53,527 bases of DNA from Spirochaetota bacterium. GTDB lineage: Bacteria > Spirochaetota > UBA4802 > UBA5550. Each line of letters starts with the position of its first letter. Within the stretch, counting starts at the first letter, position 1. Location of the stretch: positions 1 to 53,527 of the forward strand of contig QKCL01000003.1 of assembly GCA_003246895.1 (NCBI GenBank). Reading direction: 5' to 3'. Below the pieces are notes generated by a model. The model was not told the origin of the DNA and did not search any database. It worked only from the letters and a program-made list of their open reading frames with translations. Shown one piece after another: positions 41,104-50,732 of this stretch. Made by a program: the position numbers and the translations under genes.

Positions 41104-42249
41104 TTATCTGGTGAACCTTATCTGAAAGATAACTATTTCCGGGAATGCTGTAGTCCGCACCGGAGGCCCCCATGTGCCGTAACCGCATGATACATAGACA
41201 CTGGTACTGTTAAATTTTTCATATCCGTAATTCACCCTGAAAAGGAGTGATGTGATATAGTTAAAGGGCCAGAGCTGGCCTCTGTGAGTATGTCCCGAAA
41301 GGTGAAGGTCAACATTGTTACTGACAGATTCGTCAATCCTTCGTGGCTGATGATCCATGACAATTACCGGGAGTCCTCTGGGTGTATCTTTAAGAATATC
41401 TGAAAGGGAGAGCCCCTTTTTGTCTGAAAATCTTTTTATACTCTGGTCTTCCCGTCCGGCAATAATTATTGATTTATCTATGATAACCGCCTTGTCGCGC
41501 AGCAGTATCATTCCGTGGCTGTTTATGAAATTTTCGGCTTTATCCACTCCACCGATGTATTCATGATTTCCCGTTGAAAGATATATTCCGTATTTTGACC
41601 TGATTGACTGAAGCATTCCGCCCAGGTTGTTTTTTATTACCGGTTCAGGGGATTCATCGAAAAAATCACCGGGAATGAGAACAAGATCAGGATTTAAACG
41701 GTTTATCTCCCTCACGAGCCTCTGGAGGTGATTCTTCCCTATGACTGCGCCCAGATGTATATCTGAGATGACTGCTACATTCAGCTCCTTCAGTCTGGTT
41801 TCCCGATTTTTTACAGTGATATCCATGACCCTGGTCACCGGGGTTGATGCAATCCAGGCTCCGGTTAATACAATTAACAGTGCAGCCACAGGAACAAACA
41901 TGTAAATATATACCCCAGTTTTTTTAATGGCAGGAGAGAAGCCCGTTCCGGAAACAGAAATCATAAATTTAACCAGGTCGAAGATTCCGTACAGAATTAC
42001 AGAGTAGAGAAGAAAGGCCAGCCAGAGGCCTCCTGCAATGAAAAGAAATTTCGAACAGTATACTCCGGTCTTCTCCAGAATCTCGGCAACTATGAATGAA
42101 AAGGAGAAGAAAATGAATGCTGTACGGAACAGGATGAGAGGCCATGTCCTGGATGGAATAAATTTTCTGAGTTTCCGGTATAGATATACATTGCCCGAAA
42201 TATAAACAAGAATAAATATCGAAAGAAAAATTATAAATCCGTTTCTCAT
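41104..42249 (-). CDS. Membrane-anchored metallophosphoesterase
   Basis: 381 residues. Four or five membrane helices occupy residues 1-140. The calcineurin-type catalytic domain follows: AVISDIHLGA, LIPGDFFDE, LSTGNHEY, VMDHQPRR and LSGHTHRGQLWP, so all five metal-ligand blocks are present. This is the YaeI/YkuE-like class; some members hydrolyse UDP-diacylglucosamine or similar lipids, others have unknown substrates. It overlaps the TerC-like stop by four bases, so the two are co-expressed. Confidence 0.88.
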   Translation of the reverse strand: MRNGFIIFLSIFILVYISGNVYLYRKLRKFIPSRTWPLILFRTAFIFFSFSFIVAEILEKTGVYCSKFLFIAGGLWLAFLLYSVILYGIFDLVKFMISVSGTGFSPAIKKTGVYIYMFVPVAALLIVLTGAWIASTPVTRVMDITVKNRETRLKELNVAVISDIHLGAVIGKNHLQRLVREINRLNPDLVLIPGDFFDESPEPVIKNNLGGMLQSIRSKYGIYLSTGNHEYIGGVDKAENFINSHGMILLRDKAVIIDKSIIIAGREDQSIKRFSDKKGLSLSDILKDTPRGLPVIVMDHQPRRIDESVSNNVDLHLSGHTHRGQLWPFNYITSLLFRVNYGYEKFNSTSVYVSCGYGTWGPPVRTTAFPEIVIFQIRFTR

Positions 42250-42974
42250 TTTGTATTGTCACCTATATGGTTAAGATTGAGCTGTTTTTTCTTTCTCAGC
42301 CTCATGTTTAGAAGTTCTACAAAGAGTGAGAAGAAAACTGCAAAGTATATATACCCCTTAGGTATGTCGTAATGGAAGCCTTCAAGCACAAGCATAAATC
42401 CTATGAGTATAAGGAACGACAGTGCAAGTATTTCAAGGGTCGGATTTTTGTGAATAAAATCAGCCACCTTTACTGAAAATATGACCATGATAATCATGGC
42501 AATAATAACTGCGCCGATCATTGTATAGAGATGGTTTGTGAGCCCAATGGCTGTAAGAATTGAGTCAAAGGAGAAGACAATGTCTATGAGGCCGATCTGT
42601 ATTATTACGCTTAAGAACCCGGCTTTTTTCATGGATTCTTCTCCCCCTGAAACCTGCAGTTCCAGCTTGTGATGAATTTCAACTGTGCTCTTGGCCAGCA
42701 AAAATATTCCCCCTGACATAAGAATAAGTTCCCTTATGCTGAACTGCCATTTGAGAAATGCGAAAATAGGGCTGGTCATGTGTTTCATGAGCCATGTGAG
42801 AGAAAACAGCAGAATGATTCTGAATAAAAGTGCAAGCATGAGCCCCAGAAAACGTCCCTTTGTCTTCTGGTTCCGGGGAAGTTTATTTGTTATGATAGAT
42901 ATGAAAATAATATTGTCAATGCCTAGTACAATTTCGAGAAATGTAAGGGTCAGAAGTGCTATTACTATTTCCAT
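42246..42974 (-). CDS. TerC-family integral membrane protein
   Basis: 242 residues with about seven helices. TerC signatures are LTFLEIVLGIDNIIFISII at the N-terminus and IQIGLIDIVFSFDSILTAIGL in the middle; the acidic residues in the two repeats (E/D in helices 1 and 4-5) are the proposed metal site. Related proteins (Alx, YkoY, MeeF/MeeY) act in manganese export or metallation of exoenzymes. This fits co-transcription with a metal-dependent phosphoesterase that faces the cell surface, but that is inference. Confidence 0.9.
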   Translation of the reverse strand: MEIVIALLTLTFLEIVLGIDNIIFISIITNKLPRNQKTKGRFLGLMLALLFRIILLFSLTWLMKHMTSPIFAFLKWQFSIRELILMSGGIFLLAKSTVEIHHKLELQVSGGEESMKKAGFLSVIIQIGLIDIVFSFDSILTAIGLTNHLYTMIGAVIIAMIIMVIFSVKVADFIHKNPTLEILALSFLILIGFMLVLEGFHYDIPKGYIYFAVFFSLFVELLNMRLRKKKQLNLNHIGDNTK

Positions 42975-43123
42975 TTCAGGTCCTTTTCTTTTTTATTAAA
43001 TCTTACTTTTATTACCGGCACTGTCAATATTTAATCCTCTAATATAATGAATTGAAGTAAATTTACGGCATCCTCTGTCTGCTGCTGTAACCGTGGGGCG
43101 GGAAATACCTCTGTGATTTATGT

Positions 43124-43152
43124 TTGACTTATTTTAAAAACTGCTGTTTTAT
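43124..43152 (+). promoter_or_regulatory. Promoter of PPDK-like gene
   Basis: TTGACT (43124-43129), a 17-nt spacer and TTTTAT (43147-43152), just upstream of the TAGGAG ribosome binding site of the 1003-residue gene. The -35 region is within a 17-base word also found at 31951-31967. Confidence 0.45.
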
Positions 43153-43174
43153 TTGTTTAATGTAGGAGATTGCC

Positions 43175-46100
43175 ATGTTTACCGGAAAGGAATGTTACAG
43201 GGATCTTAAACTTGCTGATGACGTGAGCGAGCTGCTTAAATGCCTTGTTCACAATGATGATATCAATTTCATAAAGAAAAAACTGGTGGAGATAATCCTT
43301 TTCCTCCGTTACGAAACGAAAACCCGGGGCTCCCTGAAGGGCGAGCGGACGGAATCTCTCGGAGAACTGGAAAAGGATGTTATACTTTTCCTGAACAGCT
43401 ATCAGGGGCAGCAGTTTGAGAATTTCTATACGCTTATATATGAACTGATCGTTCAGATACCTAAATTCAAGATATACGGCATTGATATAACAGAACTTCG
43501 TGATATCGCCCACGATTTTGATGCCGAATTCCGATATGATGATATATTCGGCTCCATCGCATCCGATATAAGAAAACTGACACACCAGCACCTTTCGGAA
43601 AAGGTAATTCACAAGATTGAAAAATTTGAGGAATTCCTTCATTCAGACAAGCCCTCGGCAATCATTGAGGGGAGTACCGTTGTCAATGCAACAAGGGATG
43701 CAAAGGATGAGATGCTTTCATCACAGGTTTTCATGGATCTCATATTCCTTAAGAATAAGCTTAAAACAGCATGGTCAGACGAGGGGGAGAGTAAAAACCA
43801 CCAGAAGAGAAATGAATTTTTTGAAATAATGGAAACCTTTCTTAAAAGATACGGAACGGCAGAACTTGAGAAGCTGAATTCATTTGTTGAGTTCATGGGT
43901 TATTTTGACCGTGCCAGGGGGAAGATAGCCGATTCCGACTGGCTTGAAATTAAACCCGGCAGGCTCAGGTACTATCTGAAGAAACTCATCCATGACATCA
44001 GTTTCAGCAATATGCAGTCCAAGGGGGAGATACTCTTCAGCTTTATCACAGCAGATTCCCTGCTTGAGCAGGTGTCATTTATTTATTATTCGAATCTGGT
44101 AAATGGAAGGCTTAAATATATAACAGACGATACATATATTGAGGCAATGAGAGTTGTAATAGATCTGGCATTCAGTACCCGGGCAGTGGGGCACGGCACA
44201 AAAATTCTCGGAAGATTCGCCTTCCTCATAAAGAGAATAATGAGGCAGCTCGATGTCCGTCCTGACCGTATAGCCCATTTCCCCAGTATCGTTGAGGCCA
44301 TGAATTCAGAGCTTGAGAATAACTTTATCAACCTGAAAGAACTCTATGCATCTGTACTCCTGGAGAAGAACAATTCTCCTGCATTGACATCTATTCTGAA
44401 TAATACCATCCGAGAGAAGAGCACACACCTTCTGGCCAATATGATTAACAGTGTAAAGAGTTTTGAGCACAGAAAATTTCTGGAACCCTATGACAGGATA
44501 CTTGATATAATAAATAACAGGAGGGAGCTCCCTCTGAGGTCATTTGTATTCGAATACGGAACAGGCCGGGATATTGATTACGGCGAGTTTGAAAACCCTG
44601 AATTTATGGGAGGCAAGGGGTATTCCCAGATAAGAAACACAAGAATTATTACAGATCATGTGCTGGAGAATTTTGCGGTGCCTCCCGGTTTCGGTTTCAG
44701 TACCCTTACCTGGAGTCATGTAAAATCAGGTGCTTTTCCTGTGGATGATCTGAGAGATGAACTTTCGTATATTATTTCATCACTTGAAGAAAGAACCGGT
44801 AAAAAATTCAGGAGTGAAACCGATCCGCTGCTTGTCATGGCCAGATCAGGAGCCGTTGCTTCCATGCCGGGAATAATGGATACGGTGAGTCATATTGGAC
44901 TCAACAGGGAAATAGTGGAAAAGTGGTCAATCACACTTCTGGAACCGGAAAGGGCATATCAGGCATACATTACATTTATGCTCAGTTACGCTAAAAGTGT
45001 TCTGTCTCTGAATACAAGGTCTGTGCTCAGGGAGACCGGATTTGACAGTGTAGTTTCAGTTTTCCGGGAAGGGCTCTATATAATAAAGCAGATAGCAGAG
45101 GCAATAGAAAATACAATAAATGAAATGACCGGAGGCGCGTTACCTGTTGACCCATTTGAGCAGCTTTACAACTCGACTGTTGCGGTGTTTAAGTCCTTTG
45201 AAAATGAAGTGGTACAGAAACAGATGAAAAATATGGGCATACCATCCGAGTTTCAGACCGGCTGCCTCATACAGCAGTGCCTTCCTGTTCTCGGTGCCAT
45301 GGACTGTTCAGGTGTGTTCTTTACGAGAAATCCCGGCACAGGAAAGATCGGCAGCGAGTATGAGGAACAGATTGAATTCAGTGACGGCTTCTTCGGAGAT
45401 GTAATAGCAGATGGGACCATAAGTCCAAATACGATAGAAGATTTCATAAGGCTTCATTCTGAGCACTATGAAAATTTCAGAAAGTTCAAATATTATGATG
45501 AAAGGATACAGAGGTTTCCAACTGATATTGAATTTGCCATCCGGGGAGACAAGACCTATATCGTTCAGTCACGGGTTCTGAAACAGTCCCCCATTGCGCA
45601 GATCATAAACAGTTATGATTTTTACAAGGAGAACATCTACACAAAGTATAAACTCATAAAGAGAACAGCTTTCGGCCTGAATAAAAACATTACAGGTACA
45701 TATCTTGACAGGAAGGCACTCAGTGAAGCTCCGGTACTTGCCCAGGGAAAACCCGTAAATGGAGGAGCTGTGCGTGGGCGTATCATTACGGATCATAAAA
45801 ATATAGGCAGATATGAGGGACCGCTCATATTTTTAACAGAAAGCAATGTCCCCACAAAGGTAATTGTGGACGAGAAAAGATTTTACGGATATATATCCAA
45901 GGAAGGGGGTGTGACTTCCCATGCTGCCCTTGTGGCAATAGGAGAGGGTAAGCCATGTGTAACAGATATCAACTGGGAACATGGTGCGCGGGATGGAGAT
46001 ATCATATTTGGCAACAGCCTTCTCCATGAAGGAGATTATATTACACTTGATGCAAACACCGGGAATCTCTACATCAGGGATATTCCCATCATGGAAGTAT

Positions 46101-46186
46101 CTGTTGTGGACAGTGATTACAAGGAGATAAAGGATGAGATATTCTCAGTCATCGAGGAGCTTGTGGCGCCTGTTGAGAGTGAGTAA
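43175..46186 (+). CDS. PEP/pyruvate-binding PPDK-like protein with novel N-terminal region
   Basis: 1003 residues. Residues 1 to ~470 are helical, charged and unassigned. From ~478 a PPDK/PEP-synthase type ATP-grasp begins (FMGGKGYSQIR, VPPGFGFSTLTW, RSGAVASMPGIMDTV at 557-571, GVFFTRNPGTG, YIVQSRVL). Residues ~870-975 are the phosphohistidine swivel domain with GGVTSHAALVA (His916). The PEP/pyruvate TIM barrel that normally follows is absent; the protein ends ~30 residues after the swivel. It could phosphorylate another substrate from ATP through His916, as rifampin phosphotransferases and related enzymes do. GGAG precedes the ATG. It stands alone. Confidence 0.85.
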   Translation: MFTGKECYRDLKLADDVSELLKCLVHNDDINFIKKKLVEIILFLRYETKTRGSLKGERTESLGELEKDVILFLNSYQGQQFENFYTLIYELIVQIPKFKIYGIDITELRDIAHDFDAEFRYDDIFGSIASDIRKLTHQHLSEKVIHKIEKFEEFLHSDKPSAIIEGSTVVNATRDAKDEMLSSQVFMDLIFLKNKLKTAWSDEGESKNHQKRNEFFEIMETFLKRYGTAELEKLNSFVEFMGYFDRARGKIADSDWLEIKPGRLRYYLKKLIHDISFSNMQSKGEILFSFITADSLLEQVSFIYYSNLVNGRLKYITDDTYIEAMRVVIDLAFSTRAVGHGTKILGRFAFLIKRIMRQLDVRPDRIAHFPSIVEAMNSELENNFINLKELYASVLLEKNNSPALTSILNNTIREKSTHLLANMINSVKSFEHRKFLEPYDRILDIINNRRELPLRSFVFEYGTGRDIDYGEFENPEFMGGKGYSQIRNTRIITDHVLENFAVPPGFGFSTLTWSHVKSGAFPVDDLRDELSYIISSLEERTGKKFRSETDPLLVMARSGAVASMPGIMDTVSHIGLNREIVEKWSITLLEPERAYQAYITFMLSYAKSVLSLNTRSVLRETGFDSVVSVFREGLYIIKQIAEAIENTINEMTGGALPVDPFEQLYNSTVAVFKSFENEVVQKQMKNMGIPSEFQTGCLIQQCLPVLGAMDCSGVFFTRNPGTGKIGSEYEEQIEFSDGFFGDVIADGTISPNTIEDFIRLHSEHYENFRKFKYYDERIQRFPTDIEFAIRGDKTYIVQSRVLKQSPIAQIINSYDFYKENIYTKYKLIKRTAFGLNKNITGTYLDRKALSEAPVLAQGKPVNGGAVRGRIITDHKNIGRYEGPLIFLTESNVPTKVIVDEKRFYGYISKEGGVTSHAALVAIGEGKPCVTDINWEHGARDGDIIFGNSLLHEGDYITLDANTGNLYIRDIPIMEVSVVDSDYKEIKDEIFSVIEELVAPVESE

Positions 46187-46243
46187 TACATTTTTTTTAA
46201 AGTCCTTTACAAAAAATATGTTTATATCTAGACTGCAAAAAGT

Positions 46244-46267
46244 TGTACTGTTTTGTACATTTTTTTT
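46244..46267 (+). terminator. Terminator after PPDK-like gene
   Basis: TGTAC (46244-46248) and GTACA (46255-46259), loop of 6, followed by eight T (46260-46267); A-runs upstream extend the stem. It lies 58 bases past the stop. Confidence 0.5.
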
Positions 46268-46303
46268 ACGTTACCTCTTACTGCTGGGGAATGATCTCAA
46301 ATA

Positions 46304-46984
46304 ATGAATTTTATTTTTATACTTAAACTACTTGGAACCGTCTGTTTTGGAACTCTTCTCGGGTTTGTTTCCTCCATACCTGTGGGGGCAGTGCAGCTGG
46401 AAGTTATCAAAAAGACCATAAATGGTCATACAAAGCCTGCCATCGCAACTGCTGCGGGGTCAGCTACTTCTGACCTAATGTATGGGATTCTGGCTCTTTT
46501 CGGATTCGGTCATTTCCTTCTTATGAAGGATTTTCAGATAGCAATCTATTCGCTGGGAATTGCAGTTCTCTCTTTCCTTGTATATAAATCTTTCAGAGAG
46601 AGGGAATACATGATGCACAGTGAGTGTCAGGTGGTGTATAAGAAGAGACTCTCCTTTCTGACCGGATTTACAATTTCAGTTTCAAATCCGGGAATGATTA
46701 TATGGTGGTTTGTGGGGTTCAAACTTTTTCTCGACCTGAAGATGTTTGATGTTGTCACAATTCCGGTGAAACTGCTTTTTGTTTTTTCCGGTGCATTCGG
46801 ACTGGGCCTTTATCTTACACTTGAGGCTCTGATTCTGCACAAATTTCAGAAATCATTTTCCGAGAGGTTCCTGTTCAGGGCAAACATGGTTCTCATGTCG
46901 ATTCTTGCTGTTCTCATTCTCTACTTCATTTTTAAACTCTCAGGAATTATTCTGGGATTCAACACCGATCTCCTTCAAAACTAA
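46304..46984 (+). CDS. LysE-family membrane exporter
   Basis: 226 residues with six hydrophobic segments. GFVSSIPVGAVQLEVIKKTINGHTKPA near residues 21-47 matches the LysE/RhtB signature (S-x-x-PGP-x-x of the family, here SSIPVGA), and FTISVSNPGMIIWWFVGF around residue 125 is the second conserved block. It probably exports amino acids or small metabolites. It has no operon partner. The substitution of the usual PGP by PVG is notable, so the substrate prediction is weak. Confidence 0.75.
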   Translation: MNFIFILKLLGTVCFGTLLGFVSSIPVGAVQLEVIKKTINGHTKPAIATAAGSATSDLMYGILALFGFGHFLLMKDFQIAIYSLGIAVLSFLVYKSFREREYMMHSECQVVYKKRLSFLTGFTISVSNPGMIIWWFVGFKLFLDLKMFDVVTIPVKLLFVFSGAFGLGLYLTLEALILHKFQKSFSERFLFRANMVLMSILAVLILYFIFKLSGIILGFNTDLLQN

Positions 46985-47069
46985 ACTTCTTAAATTTTTT
47001 TCATTCCTTTTTTGATTCTTTTATTATTTGAATTATTATTAATGCATCTTTCCATGTTCAGGAGGATCC

Positions 47070-48758
47070 ATGTCTGAAAAAATTGTTATCATAGGCGGTT
47101 CCGCAGCCGGGCCTAAAGCTGCGGCAAGAGCAAGGAGAATGGATGAAAATTCGGAGATCGTCATGTTCCAGATGGGAAGTGATCTTTCCATGGCTTCATG
47201 CGGTTTTCCATACTACGTAGGGGGATTCTTTGACAACAGGAACATGCTTCTGTGTACACCTACGGGAGTTGTACGTGATCCGGATTTTTACTGGAATTCA
47301 AAGGGCATTGTCACAAAAACCAATACCGAGGTTACATCAATAAATCCTGATGTCAGGAATGTGGAATACAGAAATCTTGCGACCGGCGAGAGGGGAGTGG
47401 AGAGTTATGACAGGCTTATTATTGCCACAGGTGCAAAGGCAAAGATGCCGCCCGTACCCGGTGCCGGGCTTGATGGAATAACGAATCTTCAGACAATGCA
47501 GGATGCAGATTACCTTCGTAAAATCCGGGATGACGGGAATGTCAGGAAGGCGGTTGTAATCGGCGGCGGACTCATCGGTATTGAGACAATGGAAGCTCTT
47601 AATCTTGCCGGTATAGAAATCACCATCATTGAGCTCATGCCTCAGCTGCTGAGTTTTCTTGACTGGGAGATGGCAAGGCTGGTAGAGAATTATATAAAGG
47701 GCAAGGCAAATGTCATAACAAAGAGCGGCGTGGCCGAATTTATCGGCAGCGGCGGATCTTTGTGCGCAGTAAAACTCGATAACGGTACAGAGATACCCTG
47801 TGAACTGGCTGTTGTTGCAGTCGGTGTTTCTCCAAATGTCAGGCTTGCAAGGGAAGCAGGGATTGCAATAGGTAATCTTGGAGGAATTCTGGTTAATGAG
47901 CATATGGAGACATCAATACCCGGAATATATGCTGCTGGTGACTGCTGTGAAATACGGAATATGATTACAGGGGAGAATGTGCTGGCCCCCTATGGGGACC
48001 TGGCAAATCTTGAAGGCCGTGTTGCAGGAGAAAATGCGGTAAAGGGGAACATTGCGGTTTTCCCCGGTACAATTCAGACAGGTATATGCAAACTTTTTGA
48101 TTACGGCATAGGCATGACCGGTCTGTCTGAATCAGCAGCTAGAAAATCAGGACTTGACTATATGACAGTTGTTAATGCAAGTCCTGACAAACCCGGGTAT
48201 ATGAACGGAAAGCTTCTTGTAACTAAGCTTGTAGTCCATGGTAAAACAGGGAAGATCCTCGGAGCACAGTGCCTGGGTCCGGGGGATGTCAGCAAACAGC
48301 TTGCTATCTGGGCTACAGCCATACGTGGAAACCTTGCCGTAGACGATTTGGTTAATAATGATCTTCCTTATGCTCCTCCATATTCACTTGCCATTGATCA
48401 CAGTATAGCAACAGTGCATATTATGCAGAACAAGATGAAAGGTCTATTCAGAGGGATATCTTCTATTGAATTCAAGGACAAGCTGACGGCCAGAGATGAA
48501 ATGTTTATACTTGACGTGAGGGGAGCTGATGAATTTGAACAGAGCAGGCTGGGGGCAGGAGAGGTCCTGATTCCGCTTGGTACCCTGCGTAATCGCCTGA
48601 AGGAACTTCCTGAAGATAAAAAAACAGAAATCGTAACCTACTGCAAAATTTCGCTGAGGGGGTATGAAGCTGCTGTGCTGCTTCAGTCCGTGGGATACGA
48701 AAATGTTAAGGTTCTTGAAGGAGGCCTCATGGCATGGCCCTTTGTGAAGGAGAAGTAG
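47070..48758 (+). CDS. CoA-disulfide reductase / NADH oxidase with rhodanese domain
   Basis: 562 residues. The FAD/NAD core (1-450) has IVIIGGSAAGPKAAARARR at the N-terminus, the single redox Cys44 in MASCGFPYYVGG (the CoADR motif SFxxCGxPY), VVIGGGLIGIETMEAL and GIYAAGDCCEI. Residues ~465-560 form a rhodanese domain with Cys525 in TYCKISLRGYEAA. This is the CoADR-rhodanese fusion, whose known members reduce CoA disulfides, CoA persulfides or polysulfide in anaerobes and thermophiles. AGGAGG lies six bases before the ATG. It could couple CoA redox balance to sulfur handling. Confidence 0.9.
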   Translation: MSEKIVIIGGSAAGPKAAARARRMDENSEIVMFQMGSDLSMASCGFPYYVGGFFDNRNMLLCTPTGVVRDPDFYWNSKGIVTKTNTEVTSINPDVRNVEYRNLATGERGVESYDRLIIATGAKAKMPPVPGAGLDGITNLQTMQDADYLRKIRDDGNVRKAVVIGGGLIGIETMEALNLAGIEITIIELMPQLLSFLDWEMARLVENYIKGKANVITKSGVAEFIGSGGSLCAVKLDNGTEIPCELAVVAVGVSPNVRLAREAGIAIGNLGGILVNEHMETSIPGIYAAGDCCEIRNMITGENVLAPYGDLANLEGRVAGENAVKGNIAVFPGTIQTGICKLFDYGIGMTGLSESAARKSGLDYMTVVNASPDKPGYMNGKLLVTKLVVHGKTGKILGAQCLGPGDVSKQLAIWATAIRGNLAVDDLVNNDLPYAPPYSLAIDHSIATVHIMQNKMKGLFRGISSIEFKDKLTARDEMFILDVRGADEFEQSRLGAGEVLIPLGTLRNRLKELPEDKKTEIVTYCKISLRGYEAAVLLQSVGYENVKVLEGGLMAWPFVKEK

Positions 48759-48809
48759 TATTCCCTGTAAAGACTTTGTCTTATAACTTTTTAAATTTCA
48801 GCAAGGAAG

Positions 48810-48844
48810 AAGGGATAATTTTATACGGCATAAAATTATCCCTT
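48810..48844. terminator. Bidirectional terminator between CoADR and chemoreceptor genes
   Basis: AAGGGATAATTTTAT (48810-48824) and ATAAAATTATCCCTT (48830-48844) form a 15-bp perfect stem with loop ACGGC between two convergent genes. Confidence 0.65.
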
Positions 48845-48864
48845 TGATAAAGCTTCATTGAATA

Positions 48865-50568
48865 TCAGAATGTTTCAAATTCATCAGTGTCATTGAAGGG
48901 ACTTGATTTAATCTCTTCACGTTTTGGTTTATTCTGTTTGTTCCCACTGCTGAATCTTGTACCGGGTTTGTATCCTGGTTTATGTGCCTGTATTTCAGTA
49001 TTTACATAGTTTGTATTTATCTCAAATTTTTCCGCGCTTGATAAAAGGCTCTGGGCCATTGCAACCATTTCCTCGGAAGCCGCTGACGTTTCTTCCACAA
49101 GACTGGCGTTCTGCTGGGTCATTGTGTCAATCTCATTGAGAGCAACATTTATCTGATCGGCTCCACGCCTCTGCTCTTCAGAGGCGGCTGAAATTTCAGC
49201 AACAAATCCAGTTACATCATTAATCAGTGATTCTCCTGCCTTCTGTGCCATGGTATTGCCTCTTTCGACTTTTGACAGTGATTCGCGTATTAGCTCGCCA
49301 ATTTCCCTTGAAGCGTTTCCTGAACGCTGTGCCAGGTTTCTTACCTCATTTGCAACCACTGCAAAACCACGTCCCTGCTCTCCGGCTCTGGCTGCCTCAA
49401 CAGCGGCGTTAAGGGCAAGAAGATTTGTCTGAAAGGCTATTTCATCGATGACTGTAATGATCTGTTCAATTCTTTTGCTCGATTCAGTGATGTCATTTAT
49501 TGCTCCGATTGCCTCTTTCATTACATCTCCGCCTTCTACAGCCATGGCATTTGTTTTCTGTGCAAGGGAGTCAGCCTCAATTGCATTTGATGCATTGTTG
49601 GCAATGGTGGAGGAGTTCTCCTCCATTGTGGCCGCAACTTCTTCAACTGATGATGCCTGTTCAGATGTCCTTTGTGACAGGTTTTCGTTGCCAATAGAGA
49701 TTTCCTGTGCTGACTGGAACAGGCTTCCTGCATTTGATATTATTAGTGCAATCATCTCCTCCAGTTTATCCAGCGTTTCATTGAGGCTTGATATAAGTTC
49801 TCCGATTTCGTCTTTTTTACCGCTTTCAAAACGTTCATGGAGTTTTCCGTTTGCCAGATTTGACATGGCTGTTTTTAAAAGTTCTATTCTCTTTACAATA
49901 TTTTTTTTGACTATGAGATATGTGAAGAAAATTCCAAATAGTATTATGATAACTGCAATAAGTGTAATTTTCATGAGGACGTTTTTCAGATGTGTCTGAA
50001 CCTCCTCACTTTCCTGTATGTCCGGTACACCCACATAGAGAATTCCTGTTATTTCCCCCTTGCCGTTGAAAATCGGGTCATATGCGGTAATGTATGGTTT
50101 TTTCAGGATGATGGCCTTTCCTACAAATGTTTTTCCCGATATTACAGTACTGTATGCGGCACTGCTCTTCCCAAGCATTGTTCCCACCGCTCTTGAGCCG
50201 TCTTCTTTTTTGATGTTTGTAATTACTCTGACAAAGTCATCTCCCTTTTTGGCAAAGATGGTAGCAGTGTCACCCAGGTCTTTGAGTATTGTGTCGACCA
50301 TGTCGTATCGACCGTTAATGAGATTGCCCTTTGAATCCCTGTAACTGTTATTTTCAGGGTCAAATGCCAGGGTGCCGAAGTGTGTAGTTATGTATGAGTA
50401 TGCGGATTTAACATCTCCGTTAAGTTTTTTTTCAGCTGAAAGTTTCAGGAGTTTAATGCTGATGTCATTGGTATTTATTGTTGAAAATACAGTAATTGTG
50501 ACAGTTGAGATCAGTATCATTACTACTGTGAAGAGAATCATTGTTGTTGAAATTTTCAGGTTTTTCAT
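48865..50568 (-). CDS. Methyl-accepting chemotaxis protein with periplasmic Cache-type sensor
   Basis: 567 residues. Membrane helices at ~8-30 and ~196-220 flank a sensor domain of ~165 residues with Cache-like features (YSYITTHFGT, GKTFVGKAIILKKPYITAYDPIF, GILYVGVP). A HAMP domain follows (KRIELLKTAMSNLANGKL). The conserved signalling hairpin IDEIAFQTNLLALNAAVEAARAGEQGRGFAVVA, split here by residue number only, lies at ~385-420. The last five residues, EFETF, fit the CheR-docking pentapeptide consensus (aromatic at positions 2 and 5). No che genes are near. GAGG lies nine bases before the ATG. Confidence 0.92.
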   Translation of the reverse strand: MKNLKISTTMILFTVVMILISTVTITVFSTINTNDISIKLLKLSAEKKLNGDVKSAYSYITTHFGTLAFDPENNSYRDSKGNLINGRYDMVDTILKDLGDTATIFAKKGDDFVRVITNIKKEDGSRAVGTMLGKSSAAYSTVISGKTFVGKAIILKKPYITAYDPIFNGKGEITGILYVGVPDIQESEEVQTHLKNVLMKITLIAVIIILFGIFFTYLIVKKNIVKRIELLKTAMSNLANGKLHERFESGKKDEIGELISSLNETLDKLEEMIALIISNAGSLFQSAQEISIGNENLSQRTSEQASSVEEVAATMEENSSTIANNASNAIEADSLAQKTNAMAVEGGDVMKEAIGAINDITESSKRIEQIITVIDEIAFQTNLLALNAAVEAARAGEQGRGFAVVANEVRNLAQRSGNASREIGELIRESLSKVERGNTMAQKAGESLINDVTGFVAEISAASEEQRRGADQINVALNEIDTMTQQNASLVEETSAASEEMVAMAQSLLSSAEKFEINTNYVNTEIQAHKPGYKPGTRFSSGNKQNKPKREEIKSSPFNDTDEFETF

Positions 50569-50732
50569 AGATTCATGCCTCAGGTGTTTTTAGTTGAAAC
50601 TGTTTATAGTAAAATATACTTTAATTTGTGCATATTTTTATAATATAAATTTATTTTAATTTAAAGGTTTTTTTTGAGTTAGACAAGTTTATTTGTGATT
50701 TTATTCAGCAGATTCAGGTGGGTTATATTCTG

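Noticed and set aside
49448-49999. Plus-strand frame of 183 codons opposite the chemoreceptor gene
   Set aside because: It is antisense to the conserved MCP signalling domain and its Ser/Phe-rich composition reflects the complementary strand.
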